Below, one piece after another: positions 52,008 through 60,961 of a DNA stretch of 64,000 bases. Location of the stretch: assembly GCF_001261915.1 (NCBI RefSeq), contig NZ_CVRT01000053.1, positions 26,383 through 90,382 on the forward strand. The letters run 5' to 3'. The DNA comes from Halorubrum sp. SD626R. Its GTDB lineage: Archaea > Halobacteriota > Halobacteria > Halobacteriales > Haloferacaceae. Both the position numbers and the translations under genes were made by a program. Position 1 is the first letter of the stretch. Each line of letters begins with the position of its first letter. The notes below the pieces were generated by a model that had not been told where the DNA came from, searched no databases, and was given only the letters and a program-made list of their open reading frames with translations.

Positions 52008-54502
52008 GCGAGCTCCCGCCGACGACCTCCGTCAAGCGCTGGCTCGTGACGACGAACCACAAGGACGTCGGAATCTTATACACGATCACCGCGCTGTTCT
52101 TCCTGCTGTTCGGCGGCGTGCTGGCGCTGCTGATCCGCGTTCAGCTCTGGGACCCAGCGAATCAGGTGCTCTCCGGGCTCGCGTACAACGAGGCGGTGAC
52201 GGCCCACGGGCTGATAATGGTGTTCTGGTTCCTCTCGCCGTTCGCCTTCGGCTTCGCGAACTACTTCGTCCCGCTCCAGATCGGCGCCGATGACCTCGCG
52301 TTCCCGCGGCTGAACGCGCTCTCGTACTGGATGTACCTGTTCTCCGGCGTACTGCTGGGTGTCAGCTTCTTCCAGGGCGGCACGCTGAGCGCCGGGTGGA
52401 CGATGTACGCACCGCTCAACATCCCGATGTACACGCCGAGCATCGGGTCGACGGGAGCGGTCCTCGCGCTCGCGGTCTTCATCATCGGAGTCACCGCCTC
52501 GTCGGTGAACTTCCTCGTGTCGATCCACCACTCGCGCGCCGAGGGGATGGGGATCATGGATATGCCGATGTTCACGTGGAGCATCCTCGCGACCGTGTGG
52601 ATGATGCTGTTCGCGTTCGCCGCGATGCTCGCCGCGGGGCTCATCCTCGCCGCCGACCGCGTGCTCGGTTCGGTGTACTTCTCGGCGACCGAGGGCGGCT
52701 CCCTCCTGTGGGGGCACCTGTTCTGGTTCTTCGGTCACCCGGAGGTGTACATCGTCTTCTTCCCGGCGCTGGGCGTCATGTTGGAGCTGTTCCAGACGTT
52801 CTCCGGCCGCCGGCTCGTCGGGCGGAAGTGGGTCATCATCTCCATCTGTCTCATCTCCGTCCAGTCGTTCCTCGTGTGGATGCACCACATGTTCCTCACG
52901 ACGATCAACCTGGAGATCAAGACGCTGATGATGGCGACCACCATCGGCATCTCGCTCCCGTTCGACCTCGTCGTGTTCTCGCTGATCTACACGCTGATCA
53001 AGGGGCGGATCCAGTTCACGACGCCGTTCCTCTTCGCGTTCGGCGCCCTGCTGCTCTTCATCCTCGGCGGCATCACCGGCGTGTTCCTCGGCGCCATCGT
53101 CCTCGACTACGAGTTCCGCGGCACCTACTGGGTGGTGGCGCACTTCCACTACGTCATGTTCGGGGGCGCGACGGCGCTGTTCGGCGGGGCCTACTACTGG
53201 TTCCCGAAGGTCACCGGGAAGATGTACGACGAGCTGCTCGGGAAGCTCCACTTCGTGATCTTCTTCGTCAGCTTCAACATGGTGTACTTCTCCATGTTCC
53301 TCGGCTGGGAGACCCCGCGCCGCGTCTTCGAGTACAACCCCGAGTTCCAGACGTTCCACCAGATCGGGACGATCGGGGCGTTCATCCTCGGGTTCTCCTT
53401 CTTCATCATGTTCTACAACTTCGCGAAGTCGTACGTCTCGGGCCCCGAGGCGGGCGACAACCCGTGGGACTACTCGCGGACCGCCGAGTGGGCGGTCTCC
53501 TCGCCGCCGCCGCTCGAAAACTGGCCGAACCGCCCCTCGTACGCGTCCGGGAAGCTCGAATTCGTGAAGGACTTCGTCCCCGACGGCGGGCCCGCGGTGA
53601 AGACCGACAGCGACGGCAACGCCGCGACCGACGGGGGGGACACGCACTCCGACCACATCAAGGAGTACCCGTACTGGGACAAACACCCGAGCCACGCGAG
53701 CATCTGGCCGTTCGCCCTTTCGCTGATGACCGCGTTCTTCATGTTCGGACTCTCCGGGTTCGCCGACTCGGTCACGTTCATCGTCGGCGAGTCGCTCGCG
53801 TCGACGAGCGTCGAGATCTCGAACCTCCTCTACCCGACGTTCATCATCGTCGGCCTCGTCGGGCTGATCGCGAGCGGCGTGATGTGGGGATTAGAGGACT
53901 TCTACGCCCCGCCGAGCGAGTTCGCCGAGCGGTGGCCGTTCAACGGCGTCGAGAAGGTCAAGCTGGGGATGTGGTTCTTCCTGGCGTCCGACGTGATCGT
54001 CTTCGGCGCGTTCCTCTCCGCGGCCATCTTCGTCCGATACAACGCCGGCTGGATGACGTGGGAGCCGCTGACGGAGTCGCTGCCGGGGCTCATCAACACG
54101 TTCGTGCTGATCACCTCCTCGTTCACGGTGATCCTGGCGCTCGTCGCCGCTCACCGGAACAGCCGGAAGGGCCTGTTGGCCTCGCTCGGTGCGACGATCC
54201 TGCTCGGGTTCACCTTCCTGGCGATCAAGATGTGGGAGTGGCACCACGAGGTCTTCGACCGCGGCGTGATGATCGCGTCGAACGCCCACGGTGACCCGAT
54301 ACAAGCGTCGATCTACTACGTCACCACGGGGCTCCACGGCATTCACGTCGTGGGCGGCCTCCTGATCGCCTGTTACCTGTTCGTCCGGGCCTACCAGGGC
54401 CACTATATGGACGACGAGCGGCCGGTGGAGTACTTCGGCCTCTACTGGCACTTCGTCGACATCGTCTGGGTGTTCATCTTCCCGCTGTTCTACCTCTTCT
54501 GA
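52004..54502 (+). CDS. cytochrome c oxidase subunit I-III fusion protein
   Basis: An 832-residue fusion. Residues about 10-510 are subunit I with heme and CuB ligands His68 (TAHGLIM), His245 and Tyr249 (GHPEVYI), His294/His295, and His380/His382 (AHFHYV). Residues about 560-832 are subunit III with seven hydrophobic helices, including GMWFFLASDVIVFGAF and YWHFVDIVWVFIFPLFYLF. The A-type K-channel motif PTGxK is replaced by TTIGISLPF. The ATG overlaps the coxB stop in ATGA. Confidence 0.93.
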   Translation: MSELPPTTSVKRWLVTTNHKDVGILYTITALFFLLFGGVLALLIRVQLWDPANQVLSGLAYNEAVTAHGLIMVFWFLSPFAFGFANYFVPLQIGADDLAFPRLNALSYWMYLFSGVLLGVSFFQGGTLSAGWTMYAPLNIPMYTPSIGSTGAVLALAVFIIGVTASSVNFLVSIHHSRAEGMGIMDMPMFTWSILATVWMMLFAFAAMLAAGLILAADRVLGSVYFSATEGGSLLWGHLFWFFGHPEVYIVFFPALGVMLELFQTFSGRRLVGRKWVIISICLISVQSFLVWMHHMFLTTINLEIKTLMMATTIGISLPFDLVVFSLIYTLIKGRIQFTTPFLFAFGALLLFILGGITGVFLGAIVLDYEFRGTYWVVAHFHYVMFGGATALFGGAYYWFPKVTGKMYDELLGKLHFVIFFVSFNMVYFSMFLGWETPRRVFEYNPEFQTFHQIGTIGAFILGFSFFIMFYNFAKSYVSGPEAGDNPWDYSRTAEWAVSSPPPLENWPNRPSYASGKLEFVKDFVPDGGPAVKTDSDGNAATDGGDTHSDHIKEYPYWDKHPSHASIWPFALSLMTAFFMFGLSGFADSVTFIVGESLASTSVEISNLLYPTFIIVGLVGLIASGVMWGLEDFYAPPSEFAERWPFNGVEKVKLGMWFFLASDVIVFGAFLSAAIFVRYNAGWMTWEPLTESLPGLINTFVLITSSFTVILALVAAHRNSRKGLLASLGATILLGFTFLAIKMWEWHHEVFDRGVMIASNAHGDPIQASIYYVTTGLHGIHVVGGLLIACYLFVRAYQGHYMDDERPVEYFGLYWHFVDIVWVFIFPLFYLF

Positions 54503-54588
54503 GGCGGCGGTCGCCGTCCCGATTTTAACGGTTCTTTTCGATGTCGACCGCGTTCCGATAGCTCGCGTGTCGCTTTCTCGCGTCGGCC

Positions 54589-55086
54589 TCACCCGTCGAT
54601 CGGCTCGGCGCACCACTGACAGAAGTCGAAGGACGGGTCGGTCTCGCGGCCGCAGTGAGGACACGAGGCCGCGTCCGCACCGGAGGTCTCGTCGGACGCC
54701 GGCTGGTCCCGAGGCTCGGTCGTTGCGCTCGTTCCCGACGCGGCGGTCGTCCGCTCAGCCGACGCCTCCCGATCGGGCAGATCCGCCGTCGCCGTCCGGC
54801 GTTCGCGTTCGTATTCGCGGTTCTGCCGGTGCGCCGTGACGTACGCGTCGATCACGCTGGCGGCGGCGACGAACAGGGCCGGCGCCACGTCGGCGAACGG
54901 CGGCACGTCGCCGGCGATGAGCCCGTCGACCGCCGCGTCGGGAACGAGCGCGACGACCGCCGCGGTGACCGCGACGTACCAGCCGAACGCGCGAGCCCAG
55001 CGGCGGAGATAGGCGTGTCCGAGTCCAGAGACGACGAGCGCCAGCAGCGCGGCGAGCCACGGCCGACGACGGCTGCGATCTGTCAT
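54589..55086 (-). CDS. membrane protein with C-terminal zinc ribbon (DUF7575-like)
   Basis: A 165-residue protein with an N-terminal hydrophobic region of two to three helices (WLAALLALVVSGLGHAYLRRW; GWYVAVTAAVVALV; ADVAPALFVAAASVIDAYV), a charged low-complexity linker, and a C-terminal zinc ribbon CPHCGRETDPSFDFCQWCAEP with four cysteines. Such membrane-anchored zinc ribbons are common in haloarchaea and uncharacterised. Confidence 0.82.
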   Translation of the reverse strand: MTDRSRRRPWLAALLALVVSGLGHAYLRRWARAFGWYVAVTAAVVALVPDAAVDGLIAGDVPPFADVAPALFVAAASVIDAYVTAHRQNREYERERRTATADLPDREASAERTTAASGTSATTEPRDQPASDETSGADAASCPHCGRETDPSFDFCQWCAEPIDG

Positions 55087-55165
55087 GAAGCGGGATACGA
55101 ACGCCGGGACCGTGTAACTGGCCCTCGCTCGGAGCGTTTATGTCGCCGAGACGCCGAGTCGGTGT

Positions 55166-55312
55166 ATGCTCGGACTCCCGGCCGGTGACTTCCTGATCGG
55201 GATCGGATACGCGGTGATCGGGGTCGCGACGTGGTTCCTCGGGCTCGGCATTGCGTACCTCCTCTACCGGCGCTGGCGCGGCGACGGGCCGCGCCCGAAG
55301 TACGAGGAGTGA
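55166..55312 (+). CDS. 48-residue single-helix membrane protein
   Basis: A short frame with MLGLPAGDFLIGIGYAVIGV then ATWFLGLGIAYLLYRRWRGD and ending GPRPKYEE. One long hydrophobic helix, an aromatic-basic boundary and a polar tail are typical of tiny accessory subunits. It lies close to the cox genes; association with the oxidase is a guess. An AT-rich gcgtttatgtc (about 55134-55144) is about 25-30 nt upstream. Confidence 0.65.
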   Translation: MLGLPAGDFLIGIGYAVIGVATWFLGLGIAYLLYRRWRGDGPRPKYEE

Positions 55313-55385
55313 ATCGTCGGTCTCCTGGCCGCGCGGCCCGTTTCGGTTCGGTCACACTTTTGAGGGCGACGGACCGAAAACCCCT

Positions 55386-56378
55386 ATGACCGACACGGCG
55401 CTCGTCATCGGCGGGACCCGGTTCATCGGGCGACACACCGTCTCGGACCTGCTCGCGAACGGGTACGAGGTGGCGATGCTGAACCGCGGCAGTCACGAGA
55501 ACCCCTTCGCCGACGACGACCGCGTGACGCACGTAGAGGGCGACCGGACGAACGAGCGCGACCTCCGAACGGCGAAGCTCTCGGCTGCCCCCGACGTCGT
55601 GATCGACTGCGTCGCCTACCGGCCCGACGACGTGGCGACCGCGGTCGACGTGTTCGCCGACGTCGACGGCTACGTGTACGTCTCGTCGGGGTCGAGCTAC
55701 GCCGCGGAGGCGATCCCGAAACGCGAGGGAGAGACGCCGCTAGAGCCGTGCACTCCCGAACAGGCGACCGACGAGAGCGACGAGACGTACGGGAACCGGA
55801 AGGCCGAAGGGGACCGGATCGTGTCCGACGCCGCCGAGGAGGGCGTCAACGCCATTGCGGTCCGACCGTGCGTCGTCTACGGGCCGTACGACTACACGGA
55901 GCGGCTCGACTACTGGATCGACCGCGTGCTCTCGCACGACCGCGTCGTCGTCCCCGGCGACGGGCAGAACCTCTGGCACCGGGCGTACGTCGAGGACGTC
56001 GCGAGCGCGCTCCGGGTCGTCGCCGAGCGCGGCGACTCCGGCGCCGCCTACAACGTCGGTGACCGCCGAGCGCTCACGCTCGAAGAGACGGTGGAGGCGA
56101 TCGCCGAGGCCGCCGGGGCCGACCCGGAGGTCGTGCCGGCGAGCGCCGACGCGCTCGCGGCCGGCGGGCTCGAACCCGACGACTTCCCGCTCTACCGGGA
56201 GTACCCGCACCTGCTCGACACGTGCGCGCTCGCCGACCTCGGCTGGGAGTCGACGCCCGTCGACGAGGCGATGGCCCGCACCGTCGCCGAGCACCGGGAG
56301 GCCGACCGCGACGGGAGCGAGTTGGACCCCGGGCGCGAGGCGGAAGAGCGCGTGCTGGGCGTGAAGGAGACGCTGTAG
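55386..56378 (+). CDS. NAD-dependent epimerase/dehydratase
   Basis: A 330-residue extended short-chain dehydrogenase. The Rossmann motif is VIGGTRFIG at 7-15 and the catalytic pair is Tyr135-x3-Lys139 in TYGNRKAEGD. VYVSSGSSYA carries the active-site serine strand. It acts on a nucleotide sugar or related substrate; the shortened C-terminal domain resembles isoflavone-reductase-like and mRNA-binding CSP41-like epimerases, so the exact reaction is unknown. The ATG at 55386 begins the Rossmann strand. Confidence 0.87.
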   Translation: MTDTALVIGGTRFIGRHTVSDLLANGYEVAMLNRGSHENPFADDDRVTHVEGDRTNERDLRTAKLSAAPDVVIDCVAYRPDDVATAVDVFADVDGYVYVSSGSSYAAEAIPKREGETPLEPCTPEQATDESDETYGNRKAEGDRIVSDAAEEGVNAIAVRPCVVYGPYDYTERLDYWIDRVLSHDRVVVPGDGQNLWHRAYVEDVASALRVVAERGDSGAAYNVGDRRALTLEETVEAIAEAAGADPEVVPASADALAAGGLEPDDFPLYREYPHLLDTCALADLGWESTPVDEAMARTVAEHREADRDGSELDPGREAEERVLGVKETL

Positions 56379-56416
56379 CGGGGGATCGCTACGGGGCGAG
56401 GCGACCGGCGCGCGGC

Positions 56417-57166
56417 TCAGTAGGCGGCGTCCCAGCGCGACGGCTTCCGGCGGTTCCCGCAGTCGCCGCACTCCATGCGATCCATCGTGTCGATGGCGAC
56501 GTCGGTCCCCTCGCAGTTCCCGCAGAAGTAGCCGTAGCGTCGCTCCCGGTCGGGGTCGGCGTACGCGACGTAGAAGGGGCCGTCGGAGCCGCGCTCGCTC
56601 TCGTCGAAGGCGACGTGGACGGTGTCGCCGGCGGCCGTCTCGACCGTGCCCTCGGAGATGCCGGTCAGCCGGCTGACCTGTTTGCGGTACTCCCGCTCGT
56701 CGAACGTCTCCTCGCCGATCTCGACGCGGCGCTCGCCGACCAGCTCGTACCCCTCGCCCTCGTAGAACGCGGTGCCGACCTCGTTGGCGACGAGGACGCG
56801 CGCCTCGATGCGGTCGACGTCGACCTCCCGGAGCTCCGCTTCCAGGTGTTCGAGGAGCGCGGAACCGATCCCGGAGCCGCGATGATCCGGGTGGACGTGG
56901 ACCCAGTCGATCTCGCCGACCCGCTCGCGGCGCCCGACCACGTAGCTCTCGGCGAACCCGACCACGTCGTCGTCGACGACGGCGACGGGACACACCGTCG
57001 TCTCGTCGTCGATGTCCGCGACGAGGTCGTCCGGGTCGTACCACTCGTCGACCGCCTCGGCGAGTAACGCCTCGTCGACCGCGTGACCGTAGGAGGCGAT
57101 CAGCGATTCGTGGGCGACCTCTCGGATCGCGTCAACGTCGTCTGCGGTGGCGTCGCGGAGTTCCAT
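56417..57166 (-). CDS. GNAT acetyltransferase with C-terminal zinc finger
   Basis: A 249-residue protein. Residues about 1-150 form a GNAT fold with the acetyl-CoA loop HPDHRGSGIGSALLEHL. The C-terminal extension (about 155-249) contains VSRLTGISEGTVETAAGDTVHVAFDESERG and a zinc ribbon with Cys215, Cys218, Cys233 and Cys236. The fusion of GNAT with such a ribbon is seen in haloarchaea and may direct it to a nucleic acid or protein target. Substrate unknown. Confidence 0.87.
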   Translation of the reverse strand: MELRDATADDVDAIREVAHESLIASYGHAVDEALLAEAVDEWYDPDDLVADIDDETTVCPVAVVDDDVVGFAESYVVGRRERVGEIDWVHVHPDHRGSGIGSALLEHLEAELREVDVDRIEARVLVANEVGTAFYEGEGYELVGERRVEIGEETFDEREYRKQVSRLTGISEGTVETAAGDTVHVAFDESERGSDGPFYVAYADPDRERRYGYFCGNCEGTDVAIDTMDRMECGDCGNRRKPSRWDAAY

Positions 57167-57272
57167 ACGCTACCGTTCGCGCACTGCCACAAAAAACACG
57201 CCCGAAGGTGTCAGAACTACCGGATCGATCGGGGGCGGAGACGGAGGGAGCGGGAGAACGGGGGTGACCGCG

Positions 57273-57548
57273 CTACGAGATGGAGTAGGTCGCGGCGGCC
57301 ATCAGCAGCATGGTGAGCGCGAGCGCGAGCGCCATCACGTAGGTGAGCGAGCGGTTCTCCCACCGGAGGTGCTGGAAGTAGGCGACGATGAGCAGCGTCT
57401 TGACCGTCGCGATCACCAGCGTCCCGCCGAGGGCCTGGGCGTACGTGAACTCGATGAACGTGGCCTCGAAGAGAATGAAGTTCAGCGTCGCCGCGACCAA
57501 GAGCGCGACGTATATCGCCGTGTAGAGTTTGAGCGAGTCGTCCGACAT
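57273..57548 (-). CDS. cytochrome c oxidase subunit IV-like protein
   Basis: A 91-residue protein with three hydrophobic helices (LYTAIYVALLVAATLNFILF; LGGTLVIATVKTLLIVAYF; LTYVMALALALTMLLMAAA) and the typical FQHLRWENRSLTYV loop of prokaryotic oxidase subunit IV. It lies about 2.8 kb from the cox operon and on the opposite strand, so it is a separate transcript, probably for the same oxidase. Confidence 0.88.
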   Translation of the reverse strand: MSDDSLKLYTAIYVALLVAATLNFILFEATFIEFTYAQALGGTLVIATVKTLLIVAYFQHLRWENRSLTYVMALALALTMLLMAAATYSIS

Positions 57549-57664
57549 TGCTTGCCACCACCTTCGTCCGTGCGCTTAAAGAATTAACCATCCGGTCCCC
57601 GTGCCGGCGCGGGGTCGCGGCCCGCGGGACCAACGCTGGCGTCTCGGAAAACCCCGAAACGACT

Positions 57665-58231
57665 ATGTCGTCGACGGGCCGAACTCGCGACGACGCCGAC
57701 CGAGGACTCACCGTGGACCCGCTCGAACCGACGGACGACCTGCTCGAATCGCTGTACGTCGTCAACAAGGTCGCGAAGCGGTTCGCCGACGAGGCGACCG
57801 CGGCCTACGACCGCGGCGACGTCACCGAGAGCAACGTCCGTTCGGCCCGAAAGGACGCTCTCTACCGGACGAAGACCGCGGTCCTGTCGCGGATCGTCGC
57901 CCACGAGGAGTCGCAGGTCACCGGGGAGTACCACGCGATCAACGGCGACGTCTGGCTGTTCCTCACGGTCCGCGGCTGGCACTTCCACCAGCCGCCGCGC
58001 GCCATCGGCGCCGCTCTCGCGGACGAGGTCGACGTCGCGAACGCGCCCGACGAGCCGATCGACGCCCCGTACGAGCGCGACGCCTCGGTCGAGCGCTCGG
58101 ACCGGTCGCTCGAAGACGCCCTCACGCGGCTGGCGGAGGCGGGAGTCAACGCGAACGACCACCTCGCGCGGCCGACCGTGACGACCGAGCACGACCGGAT
58201 CGTCGACGTGCGCTGGTCGTTCCTGCCGTAG
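57665..58231 (+). CDS. conserved haloarchaeal protein
   Basis: A 188-residue acidic protein I do not assign to a known family. It contains LEPTDDLLESLYVVNKVAKRFADEA, a helical stretch SNVRSARKDALYRTKTAVLSRI and a central beta region GEYHAINGDVWLFLTVRGWHFHQPP. The pair of histidines in WHFHQPP is notable but their role is unknown. The ATG at 57665 fits the start of helical order; the upstream part in this frame looks non-coding. Confidence 0.75.
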   Translation: MSSTGRTRDDADRGLTVDPLEPTDDLLESLYVVNKVAKRFADEATAAYDRGDVTESNVRSARKDALYRTKTAVLSRIVAHEESQVTGEYHAINGDVWLFLTVRGWHFHQPPRAIGAALADEVDVANAPDEPIDAPYERDASVERSDRSLEDALTRLAEAGVNANDHLARPTVTTEHDRIVDVRWSFLP

Positions 58232-58315
58232 TCGGGCCCGGACCCGCGGCTATCGGGACGGGTGTCGGTGTCGGCAACGACGAAAATCGAGAACCGCTGA
58301 GAGACCGGACCGGCG

Positions 58316-58876
58316 TTAGCTCTCGACGACTTCGATGGCGCCGAGCATCCCGTTCCCCTGGTGCGGCGTGCACTGGTAGAGCTGGATCCCGGTGTTGTCG
58401 AACGACTGCTCGAAGGTCGTCCCCTCCTCGGCGACCGCGTTCCCGCTCTCGAAGTCGGACTCGGACGCCTCTACGGAGGCGACGTTGTGGGCGCCTCCCT
58501 GACCGGTCCACTCCCAGACGACGGTCGTGCTGGAGTCGATCCGGATCGCCGGGGGATCGAACGCGTAGCCGATGTCGCCGGCGCCGACGGCGACGGTGAC
58601 CTCGTCCTGCCCGGTGTAGTCGGCGATGGTGCCCTCGTACATCCGGGCGTCCGCGAGGTAGTCGTCGATCTCGCCCGGGACGTCGTCGAGGGCCTCCCCC
58701 GCGCCGCCCGAGCCGCCGTCGGAACCGTCCGAACCGTCGGAACCGTCGGAACTGTCCGAACCGTCGGAACCGTCACCGCCGTCCCCGCCGCCGGAACAGC
58801 CGGCGAGCGTTCCGAGGGCGAGCGCGGCTCCGGTTCCGGCGACGTACCGCCGTCTACTCAGTCTATCAGACATCAC
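58316..58876 (-). CDS. halocyanin (type 1 blue copper lipoprotein)
   Basis: A 186-residue copper protein. The Tat lipobox is SRRRYVAGTG...LAGC with Cys27, followed by a highly repetitive Asp/Gly/Ser tether (28-60) encoded by tandem gaaccgtcg-type units. Copper ligands are His130 (GGAHNV), Cys169, His172 and Met177 in CTPHQGNGM. It is near the oxidase subunits and is a good candidate electron donor to CuA of coxB. Confidence 0.93.
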   Translation of the reverse strand: MMSDRLSRRRYVAGTGAALALGTLAGCSGGGDGGDGSDGSDSSDGSDGSDGSDGGSGGAGEALDDVPGEIDDYLADARMYEGTIADYTGQDEVTVAVGAGDIGYAFDPPAIRIDSSTTVVWEWTGQGGAHNVASVEASESDFESGNAVAEEGTTFEQSFDNTGIQLYQCTPHQGNGMLGAIEVVES

Positions 58877-59021
58877 CGAAGGTAGGGGTTTGACCCTTAC
58901 AAACCTCTTGATACACCCCGGATCGTCGGAACGGCCAGAGGGGTTAAGTAGCTCCCCAGAACGGCGACCGCGGCCGCGCCGTCGGCGCCTTTATTCGCCG
59001 GCGGCGCCGTGGTTGCGACGG

Positions 59022-59612
59022 ATGCGGGAAGACGAACTGGCGACGCGCGTCGTCGACCACTACGCGGCCGCTCACGACGACCCGGCGATCCGGCTGGAGG
59101 AGCCGTACGACGCCGACGGGCGGCGCGGGGTCGTCGACGCCTACGTCCGGCTGCGGACGCCCGAGCGCGTCGACCACGTGATCGAGCTCAAGGCCGACGC
59201 CGCCGTGCGCCGGGCGACCGGCGCGAACGAGGTCCTGCGCCAGTACCGGCGGATGGAGCGGTACTTCCACGCCGACGAGCGCCACGCGATCCGGCCGAAG
59301 CTGGGGCGCACCGAGCCGGGCGCGCGCTACCTGCTGCTGTTCGCGCCCACGCCGACCTGCGTCCACCACGTGGCCACCCACCGGTCGCTGTACGGCTCCG
59401 TCGACGTCGCGGCCCGCGTGGACGACGTCCCCGCCGTCCGCACCGTCGCGTTCCTCACGGGACTCGACGGCGACCCCGCCGACCTCGGGATGGTGTCGGT
59501 CAACGGCGACGCCCCGTTCGGCTCCGAGGCGTTCCTCGACGCCGTGCCGCCGGAGTCGCGGCTCGCGGAGAGCCTCCGCGGCGTCGACGACGACCTCGTC
59601 GAGTTCGATTGA
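59022..59612 (+). CDS. PD-(D/E)XK-like predicted nuclease-fold protein
   Basis: A 196-residue protein without a characterised match. The first part (GVVDAYVRLRTPERVDHVIELKADA, about 37-61) has the D-x(15)-ExK arrangement of the PD-(D/E)XK nuclease core, with Asp39, Glu55 and Lys57. A helix NEVLRQYRRMERYF follows, as expected in this fold, and RYLLLFAPT provides the next strand. If right, it would be a metal-dependent endonuclease with an unknown target. The ATG at 59022 precedes the first helix. Confidence 0.7.
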   Translation: MREDELATRVVDHYAAAHDDPAIRLEEPYDADGRRGVVDAYVRLRTPERVDHVIELKADAAVRRATGANEVLRQYRRMERYFHADERHAIRPKLGRTEPGARYLLLFAPTPTCVHHVATHRSLYGSVDVAARVDDVPAVRTVAFLTGLDGDPADLGMVSVNGDAPFGSEAFLDAVPPESRLAESLRGVDDDLVEFD

Positions 59613-59670
59613 GTTCGACCGCGGCCCGCCCGACCGAAAGGCGCTTTTCGCCGCGCCGCGACCCACGACC

Positions 59671-60858
59671 ATGATCACGGTCGCGTTGGCGGGGAAGCCG
59701 AACGCCGGGAAGTCCACCTTCTACACGGCGGCGACGATGGCCGACGTCGACGTCGCGAACTACCCGTTCACCACGATCGACGCGAACCGGGGCGTCACGC
59801 ACGTCCGCACCGAGTGCCCCTGTCTCGACCGCGAGGAGCGCTGCGGTTCGGAGAACTGCCGCGGCGGGAAGCGTTACGTCCCCGTCGAGCTCCTCGACGT
59901 GGCCGGGCTCGTGCCCGGCGCCCACGAGGGGAAGGGGCTCGGCAATCAGTTCCTCGACGAGCTGACGAACGCCGACGTCGTCTTGAACGTCGTCGACGCC
60001 TCGGGGGCGACGAACGCGGAGGGCGAGCCGGTCGAAGTCGGTGCGCACGACCCGCTCGACGACGTGGACTTCGTCGAAGAGGAGATGGACCTGTGGCTCG
60101 CGGGCATCGTCGACCGCAACTGGGAGGCCGTCGAGCGGAAGTCGCGCTCGCCCGACTTCGACCTCGAAGCGTCGATCACGGAGCTGCTGACCGGGTTCGG
60201 CGCCGCCGAGCGCGACGTGACGGCCGTCCTGCGCGGGCTGGAGTACCCCGACGACCCGAAGGCGTGGACCGGCGACGACCGCGAGGCGCTCGCGCGGGCG
60301 ACCCGCCGGCGCACCAAGCCGATCGTCGTCGTCGCCAACAAGATCGACGCCGCGCCCGACGGCGCCCTCGACCGGATCCGCGAGGGCACGGACAAGCCCG
60401 TGGTCCCGGCGACGGCCGACGGCGAGCTCGGCCTGCGCCGCGCCGCGGAGGCGGGCGTCGTCGACTACGACCCCGGCGACGGCGACTTCGAGATCCGCGG
60501 CGACGTCTCCGAGGAGCAGCGCAAGGGCCTCGACGCGATCCGCGGCGCGATGGACGACCACGGCGGGACCGGGGTCCAGACCGCGCTGAACGCCGCCGTC
60601 TACGACCTGCTCGACCGGATCACCGTCTACCCGGTACAGGACGCCTCGAAGTGGACGGACGGGACGGGCAACGTCCTCCCCGACGCCTTCCTCCTCCCGT
60701 CGGGGTCGACGCCGCCGGACCTCGCGTACGCGGTCCACACCGACATCGGCGAGGGGTACCTCCACGCGGTCGACGCGCGCTCCTCGCGGCGGATCGGGGA
60801 GGGCCACGAGCTGAGCGAGGGCGACGTGGTGAAGATCGTCTCGACCGCGGGGCCGTGA
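59671..60858 (+). CDS. YchF/OBG-like GTPase (archaeal type)
   Basis: A 395-residue GTPase of the OBG family distinct from DRG. G1 is AGKPNAGKST (7-16), G3 DVAGLVPGAHEGKGLGNQFLDEL, and NKID the G4. The C-terminal TGS domain is seen in LAYAVHTDIGEGYLHAVDARSSRRIGEGHEL. An acidic insertion with CPCLDREERCGSENCRGGKR (50-69) contributes four cysteines that may bind zinc. Role is ribosome- or stress-related by family. Confidence 0.9.
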   Translation: MITVALAGKPNAGKSTFYTAATMADVDVANYPFTTIDANRGVTHVRTECPCLDREERCGSENCRGGKRYVPVELLDVAGLVPGAHEGKGLGNQFLDELTNADVVLNVVDASGATNAEGEPVEVGAHDPLDDVDFVEEEMDLWLAGIVDRNWEAVERKSRSPDFDLEASITELLTGFGAAERDVTAVLRGLEYPDDPKAWTGDDREALARATRRRTKPIVVVANKIDAAPDGALDRIREGTDKPVVPATADGELGLRRAAEAGVVDYDPGDGDFEIRGDVSEEQRKGLDAIRGAMDDHGGTGVQTALNAAVYDLLDRITVYPVQDASKWTDGTGNVLPDAFLLPSGSTPPDLAYAVHTDIGEGYLHAVDARSSRRIGEGHELSEGDVVKIVSTAGP

Positions 60859-60961
60859 GGGCGGTCGTGACCGGAGCCGCGAGAGCGTCCGGCCGGAGCG
60901 ACGTCGGGGACCGGGCGTGAGACCGACAGGCACATGCGGATCCCCCGAGAGGGACCGGTAG

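Noticed and set aside
58690..58790. Separate tandem-repeat locus
   Set aside because: The gaaccgtcgga-type repeats encode the Ser/Asp/Gly tether of the halocyanin and are explained by that gene.
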